DNA of 64,000 bases, taken from Talinum fruticosum (taxonomy: Eukaryota; Streptophyta; Magnoliopsida; Caryophyllales; Talinaceae). The stretch covers positions 124,001 to 188,000 of the forward strand of contig JAITYX010000132.1 of assembly GCA_021018815.1 (NCBI GenBank). Reading direction: 5' to 3'. Below are positions 1-11,830 of this stretch, piece after piece; position 1 is the stretch's first letter, and every line of letters starts with the position of its first letter. The notes beneath the pieces were generated by a model, which was not told the origin of the DNA, did no database searches, and saw nothing but the letters and a program-made list of their open reading frames with translations. The translations under genes were made by a program, and so were the position numbers.

Positions 1-407
1 TGAAGTCTTATTTGATGATATTGGGGATTTTGTAAACTGTGTGGACAAATGTGCTTTGCAGGAGGTAAAACACACTGGAGCGTTCTTTACTTGGAGCAAC
101 AAACAAGGACCAACAAGGATATTTTCGAGACTAGATAGAATCTTAGTTTAAAAAAGCGCGCCCGGGTGCGCCTAGGCGCAGAAAAGCCCGGGCGCACCCT
201 CTCGGGCTTTTTGGGGGTCAGGCGCAGTCCCTCCAAAAGCCCGAAAAGCGCGCGCTTTGGGGCTTTTTCCGAGGCGCGCTTGGGCCGGGCGCGGGCTTTC
301 TGGACTAGGTTACTATTTGCTTGCTTTTTCTTAAAAAAAAAAAAAGAAAAAGCTTTTACTTGACTTTCCGGAGGCCCGATGACTCTTCTCGCGAAGTGAA
401 GAAGTAG

Positions 408-549
408 AAACCCTAGCTTTTGAGACCTTCCTCCTTCGTACTCCCTCCTCTCGCTCCATCCTTCCGGCAGCTCCATCTTTCCGGTGACTCCATCATCAAT
501 TCCGACACCGACCTTGGTGTTGTCAAGGAACGTCGTCGCCAACTAGCAG
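408..549 (+). other. gene-like 5' leader exon inside the TIR element
   Basis: The segment begins with AAACCCTAG (408-416), the telo-box word common in plant 5' leaders. It continues as C/T-rich sequence and ends in a strong splice donor context, CAG|GTAAGC, at 549/550. This arrangement is typical of a plant 5'-UTR or first exon followed by an intron. Because it lies between the ends of a transposable element it may be a captured host fragment. I could not identify the parent gene. Confidence 0.35.
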
Positions 550-586
550 GTAAGCTCTTCGTTTCTTCATCTTCTTTTTCCCTCTT

Positions 587-664
587 CCTTCTTCCTCTTC
601 TTCTTCTTTTTTCCTCTTCCTTCTTCTTCTTCTTCTTCTTCTTCTTCTTCTTCTTCTTCTTCTT
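587..664 (+). repeat. (TTC)n microsatellite and CT-rich tract
   Basis: Near-perfect TTC/CTT repeats lie inside the nested TIR element, continuing the pyrimidine-rich intron-like stretch after the donor at 549. The open frames over this tract are low-complexity artefacts. Confidence 0.9.
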
Positions 665-1546
665 TTTCGATTTTCGTTTTTCCTCCTTTCTTCTGCTGCT
701 TTCGTTTCCTCTTCTTTCTTCTTCTTCTTTTTCCTCTTCTTTTGTTTTCGGGCCCTTCCGGGTTCTTCTTTTTATTCGTTTTTGGAGTTGTTCTTTTTCT
801 TTTTCCGAGTGTTGAGGCAGTTAGACCCATCCTTCTCATTTTCTTTTTGTCTGTGTTCATTATGAGGCCAGTCGAGTGATTCTTTTTTTTTTTTTTTTGT
901 CTCTCTGTTCACCCTGATCTTCTCATTTTTTTGTCTCTATTTTTTTTTAAATATCCATGTTAGTGGGTCAAGAATAAGGAGTTTTTATTTTTAGTTGCAG
1001 TGAATTGTGTTATATTTTAATTGTTTTAATTGTGATAATTGTAGTGAATTGTGTTGAATATTGTGATTTGAATGGAAGAATTTCAAGAAGAAGAGGAAGA
1101 GGAAGAGGAGATGGATTTGAAATTAGATGATGATGACGATGTGGCGGCGGGGCATGTGGTATTAGATGATGATAATGATGATGCTTCGTTGACCTATGGG
1201 GAGGGGGCTTACAAACTACTTTGCTTTGTGTGTTATTTTCTATGACTATGCTTGCTTGTTTTGTTTTTTAGACTTCTAAGTGTGTGTTTTGAGATATTTG
1301 AATGTCGATTCCGATTCTTAAGACTATGTGGTGCTTATGGTGGGTAAAATGTTGTCTAAATATTGTTTTAATGTGCTATCTTTCTTATTTCATAAAAAAT
1401 ATGGGTTGGGAATGAATTTCAAGTATTTTTATGTAAAAAGTGCGCCTTGCTCCAAAAGCCCGCGCCTTCGCCTCGAAGCCCGCGCCCGGGCTCCAGGACC
1501 CCGTGCGCTTTTTGCGCCTTGCGCTTTTTAATCTAGGGATAGAATC

Positions 1547-4099
1547 TTGATGAATGGAGTTGCTGTCTCTAAATTTCCTCAAGTATATGATGAAGTTTTA
1601 CCAGAAGATATCTCTGACCATTGCCCCTTGTTGCTGCACACTGAGCAAGGTCCTGTTACAAAAAAGAAATATTTTGCATATTTCAATATGTGGTCACAAC
1701 TCCCTAAGTTCAAGACCACTGTTGAGAAAGCTTGGAAACTTGAGATTACAGGCACAAAGATGTTCCAGTTGGTCACAAAAATGAAGAAATTGAAGCCAGC
1801 TCTAAAGGACCTAAATAAAAAAGGGTTGGGAGATATTGGACAAGTCACAAGGGCACAACAGGTTTTGCACAAAATTCAGGAAGCAATCCATGCTAATCCT
1901 ACTCAGCTGGATTTATATAAAGAGGAACATGAAGCAAATGAAAAGTATCAATTTTTGCTACAAGCAGAAAGGTACTATCTAAAGCAAAAAACAAAGATGG
2001 ATCGGCTGCAGTATGGTGATGAGAAGACAACTTTTTTCCATGCAAGCTTATCACAGAGGAACTACACGAATGGTATTAAAGTCATGAAGAATCAGTTTGG
2101 AGAGCTTGTTTATCATAAACAAGAGATTAGAAACATTCTTGTGGATCATTTCCAAAAGTTTTTGGGAAGTTATACTACAAGGTAACTGCCTGACAACCCA
2201 ATAGAAAGTTGAAGTTATGAAGGAGGTTACGCATAAGGAGATTAAAGAGGCAATGTTCAGCATAGGGAGTGATAAATGCCCTGGACCAGATGGCTATGGA
2301 AGTCAATTCTTTAAAAGTACTTGGGAGATCACTGGAAAAGATGTATGTGCAGCTCAAACTACTTACCCAGGTAAACACTACAGTTCTAGCTATGATACAA
2401 AAAGTCCCTAATCCTACCCTTCCTGTGGATTTGAGACCAATAGCACGTTGTAATGCTATATATAAGTGCATCACAAAATTATTGTGTGAAAGGCTCAAAC
2501 CAGTTCTGACTTGGCTGGTGCATGATTCTCAGGGTGCATTTGTGCAAAATAGATCTATATTGCATAATGTTTTCATTTGTGAAAATCTTGTCAAAATGTA
2601 TCATAGGAAAGGTATTTATCCTAGATGCATTATGATACAATCAGATGGGACTATTTGGAGCATATACTATTAGGGTATGGATTTCCCTCCAAATTTGTGA
2701 GTTATATCATGACATGTGTCACCTCTACTACATTATCAGTGAAATTGAATGGAGAGCTGTTTGGATTTTTTGATAGCAAAAGAGGGCTAAGGCAAGGTGA
2801 CCCAATGTCATGGGCTAAAGTAGGTGCTCTCTTAGCTTTGCTGATGATCTATTAGTGTTTTGTAGAGCTGATAGATCCAGTGTCAAATGCTTAATGGCTG
2901 CTCTGGCACATTTTTCACACTGCACAGGGTAGGAAGTGAACCCAGAGAAATCTCAAATTGTGTTTGGTAGCATTGACAGAGAAACTGCAGCTAAGCTGAT
3001 TGAAATTACAAAGTTTGAAGAAGGAAATCTTCCTTTTAAATATCTGGGAATGCCCACCAAACCACAGAGGCTACCAAAAATGATTGCCAAATACTGACCG
3101 AGAAGATTGTAGCAAGAATTAGAAGTTGGCCAATGAAGAAATTGACCTATGCTGGGAAAGTTCAGTTGATAAATTCAGTTTTACGAAGCGTCACATCTTA
3201 TTGGAGCCAAATGTTCATCCTTCCCAAAGCAATAATAGAAAGGGTAGACCAAATATGCATGAATTTCTTATGGGTATTAGAGAATTATAAGGGAATGCCA
3301 TTGGTAGCATGTACAACAGTTTGTGCTCCAAAGAAAGAGGGTGCATTAGGGATTAGAGATGTAGTAAAATGGAATATTGCGGTTATTACAAAGCTGATTT
3401 GGCAAATTGCTCAAGGTAAAGAAAGCCTATGGATTAAATGGGTGCATCATTACTACCTCAAAGGTGAGACAATATGGCAAGTTAAGGTAACAGCAAAAGC
3501 AAGTTGGGCATGGAAGAAGCTACTCAAAGTAAGGCATTTAATGCAAGCAAATTTCAATGCTGAAGCTGGGGTATGGCTGCTCGCAATTGATAGACAATAC
3601 ACCCCCAAATCTGGATATAATTGGCTGAGGATCAGAAGGCCTAGTGTGGCCTGGCACCAACTAGTGTGGCACAAGAGGAAGATACCAAAGTTCTCTTTCA
3701 TTCTTGGTTAGTAATGCACCAAAAAGCTACTGACAAGAGATAGGCTAAATGGAATGGGAATGTATTGTGACCCAGAATGTGTGTTGTGCAATGAGCTACA
3801 GACCAATTCTCATATGTTTTTGAATGCCCATATACAACTGCTGTCAGCACCAGGATAAGGAAGATCTTCTGCACATACCAGATTGGACAGAAGGGAAAGC
3901 TGATTGGATTCAATGGTCGCTGAACTGTAAGTATAGCACAAAAAAGAAAACATACATGTTCCTTGCTATTGCTGCTGTGATCTACGACTGCTGGAAAGAA
4001 AGAAATAGGAGAATTCATACAGGCTCAGCTAAGAATGCTCTTTGCCTTGTTTTAGAGTGTGGTCATGATATACTTAGTAAAATACAAATCCTGAAGTGA
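1547..4099 (+). pseudogene. LINE ORF2 remnant (endonuclease end, reverse transcriptase, zf-RVT)
   Basis: The longest open block, 1547-2185, covers the endonuclease C-terminus and the linker typical of plant L1 ORF2 (QAERYYLKQKTKMDRLQYGD, then FFHASLSQR). The reverse transcriptase fingers and palm continue in three frames between 2217 and 2900. The block at 3133-3711 (YAGKVQLINSVLRS, then SYWSQMFILPKAII) is the thumb and connection region common to plant LINEs. A CxxC-like stretch near 3770-3790 is what remains of the zinc-binding end. At least four frame changes and a deletion before FADD make it non-functional. The natural start lies upstream of the inserted element. Confidence 0.85.
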
Positions 4100-4200
4100 C
4101 TCAAGCACTTTCTGGGGACTGTCCAGAAGTGTAACGCATTGTAATTGTTTTGATTGGGACAAGCCATGATAATTTACCTTCTGCCAAAAAAAAAAAAAAA

Positions 4201-6586
4201 GAGGACACAATCATCTGGCATAGCACAGCTGAGGTCAAATTCTTACTATATTAGTGTAACCTAGGCATAGGCATAGCTAAGCCGTATATTTTTAAGCTAC
4301 CTTCTTCAAGGCAATAAGTAATACCAGTGAGAAACCTTCGAAAATTCTCTGATTATAATTTGGGGGCAGGGGTGTCAGAAAAGAGGCAACTGATGTCAGA
4401 AAAGAGGCAACTGATTTATAATATTATAGTACGATACTCTACTTACCAGCAGAAGCAAAGCAGTCAAATAGCACAGGCATGTCAGAAGTGCTCCTTAAGT
4501 CCATTTAACTCATACAGCTCCCAGAATCATGCCTCCTCCGATTACCTTCAGAGGATGAGTTTTAAAAATAATTTATCAAAAATAGACCACAATACACACA
4601 ATTGAATTAAATAAACAGAGAGAAAAAAAGGATGAAACCTAAACGATCTAGGCAAGGGGTTCTTGATTGCAATTTCATCAAACACTTAAAAGTGCAGCCT
4701 AAGCTCATTGAAACCATTAGATTGGATGTAAAAACACTTAAATTAACTACATAGACAACTTAAACTCTACTTCCATCCAAATAACAAAGCTGACAAATCC
4801 AGTTCAGAAGCTTTACCTTTTGCTTGACCGGTGCCACAATTGTCTTCCACACTCTTCCAGATTTTAGCTCCCTCGGCCTTAGTTGCTATGCATCCACCAC
4901 AGCTTGGCAGTAAAACAATGCACTATCCCGTCGCAGGGGTTACGTAAAGTTTTGACTCCTAAACAAATGATATCACACATATAGTGTAAGGACTATCCAT
5001 GATTATAGAGATTACTAAAAGAATCTAAAGAGAGATGAAACGACCAGGTTTGATAAGACTGCTCACTGTGTGCAAAAGACCTAAAATCGGAGCAAGGATG
5101 GAATGAACAAGAATTCGTCAGCACTTATTTGCATCACTTGCGCAATTCCACTACTTATGTATCAAATTCGAACAAGCCAACTCATGGATCAATTCCCTAT
5201 TAAATAGAATACAGCCCCAGACCTGATGTATTAACTTACAGTGACCACTCTCCCAGCCCCAGCCCCTCCCCCCAAAAAAAAAGGTAAAAGAAAAAAATAA
5301 CATCATCAAAGCCAATTTGAAAGATATGAACCTCTGAGTAACCGCAACAAGATCAGCATACGGAGCCCAACAAAAGCATAAGGGAAATGCTTAGCAAATG
5401 GTTTGAGGAACATAGAGTAAATAAAGGGAGCCTGTAGGAAATTTGCAATTGCTAGTGGAAGCCATGAGTTCAAGAAGAATGCAAAACTCAGTTATGGAAG
5501 AAGTCACATCTAATTATCAGGCTATTACAGAATAAATTAAAGAACGCGTTAAGGAGATATCAACCAACAATGAACCGCAATCAGACAAACAAAGGACAAA
5601 ACTGAAAAAAAGTATACTAATTCGTACATATCAATCACCAATCCACCATATGTCTCTTAACAGACAAGGTCATCACTAGACCTATCAATTTGAGCGGGAT
5701 GGCAAAATAGGGATCAGATGTATTTTGGATTCGAGTAGAATACGGATTGGGTGTATTAAACTTTTGAAGGTTTCAGGTTAATCAGCATTTTCTCTTATTT
5801 TATGCCACTAACCTGTGTAAAAGTGGGATACAAAACTTTAGTGATGCAAGGTGAAGTTAGCAAGCTGCAGCATAAAGTGGCTCCGGCGTTTGGACAATCA
5901 AAAGCTTAATTCTAGGATTGACACCCCTGAGAGAGAGAGGGGGAGACGAAAATATACAGTGAGCCAGAGAGGAATGAGATTCACAGTGAAGGAGCAAATG
6001 ACATCACTAATCATATCAACACAAGACTAGACGTTAAAGGAATCATGGGCTGTAAAAGGGCTTGAGAGTTTAGGGGAAACGGAAAGGTGATAGAAGACTT
6101 CGTCAACTGTCTCCCTTTCCGGCCCCCCTTCCCCCTTCTCCAACAAAAAAAAATCTTATATTATTATTACTGTCTTTATTTCCTTTTGAAGAAAAAGGTA
6201 CGAATAGTTCAACACCCCCTTTGAAATATTTACGATAAAACAACAACAATAACCTCAGTAAATAATATCAACGATATGTTTGGGATGTTTCAAGGCCCCT
6301 TCCCGTTTTCAAAAAATATCCTCATTTGTAGACGCTGGGATAACGCTTTATGCAACCAAGCAACTATCGACCCACTTAAGAAGCACATAAAGTGGGCCAC
6401 GAACTTCTCGGAGTTAAAACAACACCTAATTGAAACAACACCATCCATAGGAAATACTCAAATTTGAACAACACCCCTAACTAAATTCCCCTATATTCTC
6501 TCGTTGTTTGATGTAGCATAAATGACCGGTATCGAAGCATATGATGGCAAAACAGAAAATAATAATTAAGCATGATCACCGCTCGA
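4201..6586. other. intergenic, no gene recognised
   Basis: A+T-rich sequence with many stops in all frames. On the minus strand, about 4800-4905 reads as a short open stretch (SCGGCIATKAEGAKIWKSVE) ending in a donor-like AAG|GTAAAG. It is isolated and I could not assign it. A direct duplication of about 18 bp (TCAGAAAAGAGGCAACTGAT unit) sits at 4375-4415. Nothing else can be supported. Confidence 0.5.
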
Positions 6587-8436
6587 TTAATGCACAGCAG
6601 ATCGGTTATAAAGATGCCCATCAATATCCGGAACAAATCCTTTCTCCACCATTTCAACATTAATAATATCATAGGTAATCCGATTTGGGGTTAAACCTTT
6701 CTCCAACATCTCATTAAGAAGTTTGTTTGCTTCGTCCAACTTGCCTTCAATGCAAAAACCCTTTATTAACACATTATATGTTACAACATTCGCTCGCTTC
6801 CCATCTTTTTCCATTCTCATTCGAAAGCCGTAGCGACCCTAATCTTCCCTTCCCTGCAGTAGCCATCAATTATTGTATTGTAAATCACATGATTTGGAGT
6901 CAAACCCATCTCAAGCATTTCACCAAGTAGTCTCACCGCCTTTCTTGTCTTCCCTTTCGAGCATAGAGCACGCATCCTTATGTGATAAGTCGCGATGATC
7001 GGGTTTATGCCCCATTTCTTTCATTCCCTTTAGAAGGTTACCAGCTGCTTGAGAATCTCCAATTCCGTAGAAGCCACCCATCAAGCAATTGTAAGTTGAA
7101 ACATCGGGATGGACATTCCTCTCCATCATTACATTCTGCAATGGCAACGACTTCATCCATTAACCCGACCTTGCAGTAAGCATTTATCAAGGTATTGAAA
7201 GTTATAACAGTAGGAGCCAAACCCTTTTCATCAACTTCATCCAAGTAGCTCTCCGGCCTCTTTCAAGCATTCCCTTTTACAATAGCCATTGAGAAGGACA
7301 TTATACGTCACAATATCCGGCATCAAGCCCGGAAGAAACATGACATTTCGCACATCCAAAGCATCATCCATCCCGCCATCGGCACAAAATCCCCTCATCG
7401 AGCAAATTACATGTCACAACACCGAGGTTTCAATCCTTGGTCCCGCATTTCCTTGAAAATTTTCATAGCAGTGACAAGTTTTCATCCCTTAAAAAGCCAT
7501 CAATGAGAGTGTTGTAGGTGATCTCATTTGGACAAATGTCCATCGATACCATTTCTTTCATTAAAGCATCGGCTTCATACATATTTCCAATCCTTCCCTT
7601 CTTGCAATATCCATCAATAAGAACATTATATGTAACCACCGATGGAGACAAACCCCAAGCTTTGATATCCTCCAAGATATCACTTGCCTTTGCAATTGAC
7701 CAGCTTTACAAAAGCCACTAATGACGGTGTTAAATGTTATAATATCGAGCTGAATTCTATTCCTAATCATCCCCTTGAAAACATATTCCATGCGTTTTAT
7801 ATCACCTGCATCAACCAATGCACTTAGCAATGGATTACATGACAGAACAGCACAACCTAAAGCCATAATCCCAAGCTCGCTCTAAAGCCTCAAATGCAAA
7901 CGTCACCGTGAACCTTGCACATATGCTCGCACCAACATATCAACAAGAACTGAATTTGCCCGAAACGAATCACCAAACATCAAAAGTTTATGAAAAATTT
8001 CCGAAATTGAGTACTTGTTCTACACAAACCCATTCAACAATTTCCTAACTTCCCCATATAATCTCTCGTTAGCTAGCAAATGAAACAGTTTCAAGTATAT
8101 ATCAATGCTCCGTACAACACCAAAATCTCTCTCCAACCACCTAATATACTGAGCGAGTGAGACGTGGGTCTGCCTCGGAATCTATTAATTGTTGCAAAAC
8201 TTTATCCGAGCTCTTTTCTTTGAGAATTTTCCTCATTTCCCGCCAATGTCTGCTTAGCTATGAGCTCGAAATTGCCAAAACTTGCCCGGATATTTACGGG
8301 TTTGGATTTGTTTTAGCCTCAAGCGAGTACTAAATGAATTTCCATGAACCATTTCAGAATTAACAATCCTATTAACGAGATAAGAAGGAAGAAAACATGA
8401 ATCTTTGGCGGAATTTAACTGATTTAGGCAAGGCAT
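6587..8436 (-). pseudogene. P-type pentatricopeptide repeat (PPR) gene, frameshifted
   Basis: PPR proteins bind organellar RNA with arrays of 35-residue helical repeats and act in mitochondria or plastids. Reading the minus strand from 8436, an N-terminal segment (MPCLNQLNSAKDSC) is followed by repeats with the usual core motifs: [14 protein letters not shown] (about 7710), [15 protein letters not shown] (about 7610), [11 protein letters not shown] (about 7500), VITFNTLINAYCKVG (about 7180), VSTYNCLMGGFYGIG (about 7080) and [15 protein letters not shown] (about 6760). It ends at [13 protein letters not shown] with a stop at 6587. The uninterrupted protein would be about 600 residues with no intron, usual for P-class PPRs. 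Single-base shifts split it into at least five frames, so it is either a pseudogene or carries sequencing errors. No DYW or E domain is seen. Confidence 0.85.
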
Positions 8437-8597
8437 TCATCTTTGAGGCCTGAAAAAGGCAACCAAAAATCATTCAAAAGAGTCATAAATCATCTATGCA
8501 ACTTACCAAAAATTTACACAGAAAGACAAATTTGTTCATCAATTCTCATTCCAAAAAAAAAACCCAGGTTCAACATGATAAACTAATCAATTAATTA

Positions 8598-9440
8598 AAC
8601 TAGCTAAGACCACGCGTTGCCCTGAATTAAGATTTAAATAACTTTGAAAGTATCATTAAATAATTGTTCAATATATAGAATATTTAAATTAAATTGTATC
8701 ACAACTCCAATTAAATAATGGAATATAAGAAAAAAGAATATATAGAATAAAAATGTAAATTATTTTTAAAACAACAAATTAAATAAAATCTAGGTAGCAT
8801 AGAATGATTTATTCATTCAATGTATATTTATGCAAAAATATTGCACATGATTTTTTTTTTTTAACCATTTTAGGGACAATATCTTAAACTAAACCAACAA
8901 AACTACATTAACAACATAATGTTAATATCTTCCCTCTACAAAGAAAAACAAATTGTTCAACATCTCAAATCAAAAGTAAAAGAATCTCAATTTGACATCT
9001 TGAATTTACAAATGAATTCTAATTGTTTCCAAGTTGTACCCATTCTCGTCAAGCACAAAATAATCCATCTTTACCATGCATCATCAAATGACGGTCCACC
9101 TCCATATAAGGGATTAGTCACCTTCCGATTCCAAAATAGAGAAATAACATATTTTATGGTCCAATATAAGAATTAGGAACCCTCCCCCAAAAAATCTCAT
9201 CGAAATGAAACAATCAATGTATGTGGCCAACATCCAACACACCTAAGCATTTTCTCAATAAAGAATGACAAAAAATTAATAAGTATTTTCAAATTAAATT
9301 TTGTAACAAATGTCTCCCAAAAAAGAAATTGTAAGATAATTACACCTCTTCTCTTAACCTTGACCGGAGTTGTGCATCTATTTTTAGCATTATCATGTCC
9401 AAGCAGATGAATTAGTATTGCCAAAGCCTTTTATATATGC
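8598..9440 (-). mobile_element. possible small non-autonomous Helitron
   Basis: On the minus strand the left edge reads GCAACGCGTGGTCTTAGCTAG followed by T, which resembles a plant Helitron 3' end (hairpin remnant, then CTAG, insertion before T). The right edge near 9425-9440 reads TATATAAAAGGC on the minus strand, similar to Helitron 5' ends, but the diagnostic TC is not clear and the 3' hairpin is largely unpaired. No coding content. Confidence 0.28.
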
Positions 9441-11565
9441 TTCCTTTCCTTATATCCATGAATGAACTTTAAATATATGCTACTTCGTTGTGGAAGAATA
9501 GTAGACAAAGGTAGGAGCACACGTTTAGTATATTACTATACTTAGGTCGGGTAGAATGTAAAATGCTACATCCAAGATCAAAAAAAGAATAGCAATTATT
9601 AACAACATAGCCCAAAAGATTAAAGGAAATTTAGCCAAACTTCAGTAATCCTATACTTCTCACATAGCAGATTAAAGAGAGAGAATCGTAGCTTAGAAAG
9701 GGGAGGGGGTGGTTAAGTTCGCAATTAAGGATGTGCTGAGAAATCGTCAAAACATTCGATTTCTCTATCTAGAATTCCAACCTATTAACCTTAGAGTCCA
9801 AATTCACATTGCTCCATTTGTTTCTAATGGACAAAACTTTCAAGCAACACATTTGCCTACTACGTGTTTGAATAATTCCAAGTGTTTGACCAAAGTTTCA
9901 GTACTCCCATTACCATCATCCCTTCTTATCCTCCTCAATATCAGCCCCGGAACTCTTTCTTTGCCTAAACATTCTCTCGATTAGCTAGGATTTATTATAA
10001 CTCTTGACAACCCTTTCCTCATGAAAATCTCTCTAACCCATTATTCCCATCCAACTTCACATTCTTTTACTATAATTTGCTTTGATGAACAAAACAAAAT
10101 TATCAAATTTGACCAATGATGTTATCCGTAGTGAAACAAAAAGCACACAAATAAAAAACTAATATGAAATGGAAGAAAAAAGAAGCAGTAGAAAAAAAAA
10201 AAAAAAAAGCGAAGAGATCACCTTTGTAAGTAGTATGCTTGAATCCAACCGCCTTACAACCTTGAAAATTTCATTCAAAACCCCGCCATTGCTCTAGAAA
10301 AATGTAATATCTTCTTTCTCACTGCAAAATTGCCCAAAAAATAAAAAAAAATCAAATCATATACTATTCCAAATGACTAAAATTCTTGAAAATTAAAGAC
10401 CTAGATAAAAATGATTTACACAATCAAAATCATATCAAATTAAGGGCAGGTAGATCCCATTTTACCGCCCAAACTCTCGTGATTTCATACCAATAATAAC
10501 CAAATCCCCAATTGTAAGAAGATAGCCTAAACTCACCACAAACAACGAAGTGTATGAGAGAGAGAAAAAAAAAGAAAATCCAAAATTAAAATGAAAGTGA
10601 GGAACTACAATCACCTAGAATTGAAGGGACATTATCGGATCAATGATTGCGAGTAAATTTCCTCACCCAAATCACGCCATACCACCCTATCCCAACCCAC
10701 ACAAGTTCACAAGAAACCGCAATCCCCCCACCAAATTCATTAAGGGGCATTAAGAAATTAATGCATTCCATGGAGCTTTCAAAATCCAAAAATCGGATTC
10801 AACAAACGAGTCCTCTTCCAACACACACACGAGAGACACACACAGAGAGACAGAGAAAGAGAGAGAGGAAACGGACCTTAGACCCCAACTTAATCTTTGT
10901 AAACCCAAAATTAATATTGAAAAAAATCTGATAATTCCAAAAAAAAAAAAACAAATTGAAATTACCAAATTCTCAAGAGTCGTCAAGCTCTAGTGTGTAT
11001 ACGTTTGCCATAATTTGCGTTTGTTTCACAAATAGTTAATGAAGTATCAACTAATGAATCTCTCGAGGGAGAGAGTATGTTTACATGGGCAGGGAGACGC
11101 AGAGTCATTGTTCGGTTAACAATCACAAAATCCGCCTTTACCGCTAAACCTAGAGACAAGTGAAACTTAACGAAGCAAAAGCTGCAGTACACGAATTGAA
11201 TCACGCCATAAATGATAGGAAAGAGAAAACACAAGTACCTCAACACTGAAATTTCTTCTACTCCGAGAAGCGAACATCAATGAAGCAAATTATCAATGCT
11301 TCGACCACTCAATTTGTGAATCTGCAACAATCTTGCGTTTACGCTATCAATTGATCTCTTCTTCAAACGCTCCGATCCGATGTCTTGGATTCAAGGGAGG
11401 GGGCAGAAAACCTTTTTAAAATAATGAAAATTTCACAGAGATAGATAAGTTATTGGGAAATTGATGAATGGGTGTTATCAATTTTTCAAATATTTAAAAT
11501 ACTCCGAAGAGTAACGAGGGTTACTTTGCTTGCTTATACATGTCATGCACATGACTCACTTATGA
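9441..11565. other. intergenic, no gene recognised
   Basis: A+T-rich with short GA runs (about 10835-10870) and A-runs. Part of 10980-11420, read on the minus strand, has the look of a leader sequence, but no coding exon follows. No RNA gene or transposon end was recognised. Confidence 0.4.
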
Positions 11566-11619
11566 ATGATCAATTATCATTATGTCCTTCTTAATATTCA
11601 CCCATTTGTTTATGTAATT

Positions 11620-11830
11620 CAAGAGGAGGAGAGGGAGAGGCACATACAAAGACAGAGAGAAAGATCAAGAAAGCGGGAAGAGAGGAAGAGTGTGGAGGAC
11701 GACGAACAAGTTGAAGAACAAACATCAATTGATTCACAACCACCGCGGTTTGCCGTTAATCGCACGGTTTAAGGAAAGAAAGTGTTTCATCGAGGCATTT
11801 GAAGAACAAGAGGAACTTGGTTAAGTTAGG
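11620..11830 (+). other. leader-like exon candidate with splice donor
   Basis: Purine-rich sequence (GAGGAGAGGGAGAGG and similar) ends near 11830 in TTAG|GTAAGTTTTC, a good plant 5' splice site followed by a T-rich stretch. It could be a non-coding first exon. No downstream coding exon was found, so this stays weak. Confidence 0.2.

Larger units (their letters stand above)
151..1543. mobile_element. TIR DNA element nested in the LINE (superfamily uncertain)
   Basis: The LINE frame is interrupted between 149 and 1547, and the target GATAGAATCTT is present on both sides (about 127-148 and 1536-1548). The ends are inverted: the left begins AGTTTAAAAAAGCGC and the right, read in reverse, begins AGATTAAAAAGCGC. 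Both are followed by about 100 bp of G+C-rich GCGC/GGGC words unlike the A+T-rich LINE. The 8-11-bp target duplication fits hAT (8) or Mutator-like (9-11) elements, and I cannot decide between them. No transposase is visible. The interior holds a CT-rich leader-like segment and a short acidic reading frame (1072-1245), so it looks non-autonomous. Confidence 0.65.
1..4200 (+). mobile_element. L1-type LINE, 5'-truncated by the window edge, degenerate
   Basis: Non-LTR retrotransposon relic. Positions 2-149 encode the C-terminal half of the endonuclease domain (ALQEVKHTGAFFTWSN, then FSRLDRIL). The reading frame resumes after an inserted element at about 1547 and reaches the endonuclease end motif SDHCPLLL. 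The reverse transcriptase follows with KCPGPDG (about 2272-2295), RGLRQGDP (about 2782) and the catalytic FADD (2837-2848). The C-terminal region at 3640-4099 resembles the zf-RVT domain of plant LINEs. An A15 run at 4186-4200 is the 3' tail. Stops and frameshifts break the frame, and about 40 residues expected between GDP and FADD are missing, so the copy is dead. The 5' part with ORF1 lies outside the window. Confidence 0.9.

Noticed and set aside
166..363. Open frame rich in Arg and Ser at the left end of the nested element
   Set aside because: It lies in the G+C-rich terminal repeat; composition explains the lack of stops.
420..815. Poly-Phe/Ser/Leu open frame and its Lys/Glu complement
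   Set aside because: Artefact of the CT-rich tract and (TTC)n microsatellite.
5680..5935. Possible hAT-type MITE with ends like TAGACCTATCAAT and (reverse) CAGGGGTGTCAATCC
   Set aside because: The terminal repeats match poorly and no 8-bp target duplication could be found.
10750..11246. Minus-strand frames with hydrophobic stretches
   Set aside because: Short, no family motif, in A+T-rich and GA-rich DNA.
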